Part shown: in pieces, positions 6,140 through 7,019 of the stretch
Numbering within the stretch: position 1 is the stretch's first letter
How the letters are laid out: every line of letters begins with the position of its first letter
Origin: Treponema sp.
GTDB lineage: Bacteria; Spirochaetota; Spirochaetia; Treponematales; Breznakiellaceae
Assembly (NCBI GenBank): GCA_031266635.1
Contig: JAISAN010000146.1
Location: forward strand, 1-7,019
DNA: 7,019 nt
Direction: 5' to 3'
Position numbers and translations under genes: made by a program
The notes under the pieces: generated by a model
Database searches by the model: none
Seen by the model: only the letters and a program-made list of their open reading frames with translations
What the model was told of the DNA's origin: nothing

Positions 6140-6158
6140 TCGCACCATCTGTCGCACC
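6140..6158 (-). promoter_or_regulatory. 7-bp direct repeat just upstream of the promoter
   Basis: GGTGCGA occurs twice on the minus strand (6158-6152 and 6146-6140), 12 bp apart start to start, beginning 7 bp upstream of the -35. The inner copy also lies within GATG-7 nt-CATC dyad symmetry at 6135-6149. The place fits a binding site for an activator, but the repeat is short and could be chance. Confidence 0.3.
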
Positions 6159-6170
6159 GTCTTTACCGGC

Positions 6171-7019
6171 CTAAAACCGGAGCCGGGCTTTGACGGTGAG
6201 GATAAAACGGCTCCCCCGGCCGGCTCCCGGCGGCAGGGGCCCCAGTTCGCCCCGCCTGCCGTCCCCGGAAAACAGGTCCCGGTCCAGGGGGACGCGGCCG
6301 GTAAGGTTCAGGGTGAAGCCCTGAAAGAGTTCATGTTCCGCGCTGAGGACCGGGACAAAGGAAAAATCGCTGAACGACGCAAGGCAGGCCAGCGTAAAGG
6401 CGGTATAACTGGTATAAAGCCAGCTTACGCCGGTATAGAGCAGGTGTTCCCCGGAAAATCCGGCCGGATTGCCGCTCCGTACCGATGTTGAGGAGGCGGC
6501 GCCGTTGTAGAGGTATTCGGCCTGGACATACCACGCGCCTTCCCCAAAAGAATAATCGCCGCCGCCGCTGAACGAAAGCCCCTCCAGGCCGGTGTCCGCT
6601 TCCTGGTTATAGGTATACAACAGGTCCGCCGTAAAGCCCAGTTCCAGATCCGCCTTGAGGGAGAGGCCGTAACGGTGTATCCCCAAAAGGGAACCGCTTT
6701 GGGGGGACTCGAAAACATACAAGGCCTGTATGCTCGCCTTGTCCCAGTGCTGGTCTCCGGAGAGCCCCGCAAGCCCCCCTTCCCCCGCCGGCGCGAGGGG
6801 GTTCTTCGGGGCCGCCCCGAAAACGCGGAGCTTGAGGGAATCCAGCGGATAGGCCGAAAGGGTTCCGCCCAGAACCGCCCGGGGCCTGGCGTCGGGGATC
6901 AGGGGATTTTTGGGGTTGAGAAAATCCGAGGGCCCGAAGACCTGGCCGTAGCCAAAGGCGATCCGCATCAGGCCGCCGTCAAAGTCCAGGTGTTCGCCGT
7001 TGAGGCGAAAGTAAAGCCG
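6171..7019 (-). CDS. Predicted outer-membrane beta-barrel protein, C-terminal part
   Basis: The frame is open from the right edge to a TAG at 6171, giving 282 visible residues; the N-terminus and any signal peptide lie outside the window. The sequence alternates polar and hydrophobic or aromatic residues in strand-like blocks, for example YGLSLKADLELGFTADLLYTY and WYVQAEYLYNG. It is rich in Gly, Ser, Tyr and Phe, has no long hydrophobic helix, and ends in FILTVKARLRF. The alternating terminal strand with final Phe is the usual beta-signal read by the BAM machinery. A GQVFGPSDFLNPKNP segment at visible residues 25-39 looks like a conserved turn, but I do not recognise the family. It is probably a porin-like or transport barrel, or a surface protein of unknown role. 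It is unrelated in function to the rimP cluster and is separated from it by a promoter and terminator. Confidence 0.7.
   Translation of the reverse strand, partial: RLYFRLNGEHLDFDGGLMRIAFGYGQVFGPSDFLNPKNPLIPDARPRAVLGGTLSAYPLDSLKLRVFGAAPKNPLAPAGEGGLAGLSGDQHWDKASIQALYVFESPQSGSLLGIHRYGLSLKADLELGFTADLLYTYNQEADTGLEGLSFSGGGDYSFGEGAWYVQAEYLYNGAASSTSVRSGNPAGFSGEHLLYTGVSWLYTSYTAFTLACLASFSDFSFVPVLSAEHELFQGFTLNLTGRVPLDRDLFSGDGRRGELGPLPPGAGRGSRFILTVKARLRF

Noticed and set aside
1..7019. Mobile element, CRISPR array, tRNA, defence or toxin-antitoxin module
   Set aside because: No repeat arrays, transposase or integrase motifs, or tRNA cloverleaf were seen; the window is filled by core genes in a conserved order.

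Overview
This window is a stretch of bacterial core chromosome, all coded on the minus strand. It carries the conserved transcription/translation cluster rimP-nusA-infB-rbfA-truB, read right to left, followed by the left window edge. The most likely source is a GC-rich treponeme or close relative (Spirochaetota). This is an inference from the InfB and TruB sequence style, from a NusA that carries an extra C-terminal zinc ribbon, and from the same gene order in Treponema pallidum; it cannot be settled without a database search.

Layout from right to left, which is the direction of transcription. 7019-6171 is the C-terminal part of a predicted outer-membrane beta-barrel protein, cut by the window edge. 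6170-6035 is a compact control region: a 7-bp direct repeat, a near-consensus sigma70 promoter (TTGACA, 17-nt spacer, TAGAAT), then an intrinsic-terminator hairpin whose U-tract ends 14 nt before the rimP start. 6034-5531 is rimP. A 73-nt spacer with two mutually exclusive hairpins and a perfect AGGAGG leads to nusA, which starts with GTG (5457-3946). An unusually long, structured 199-nt spacer with a terminator-like hairpin and a possible 24-codon upstream ORF leads to infB (3746-1263). rbfA (1255-905) follows after 7 nt, and truB (862 to the edge) follows 42 nt later.

The genes form one functional group. RimP and RbfA mature the 30S subunit, InfB is the initiation GTPase that places initiator tRNA, TruB makes pseudouridine 55 in tRNA, and NusA controls pausing, termination and antitermination of RNA polymerase. 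NusA often regulates its own operon in bacteria, so the promoter-terminator-start arrangement before rimP and the terminator-like hairpin after nusA are the most interesting items here.

I found no mobile element, CRISPR array, tRNA, rRNA or defence system. The plus strand holds only antisense shadows of the real genes. The window is mainly ordinary core genome; the points worth a second look are regulatory, plus the NusA zinc ribbon.
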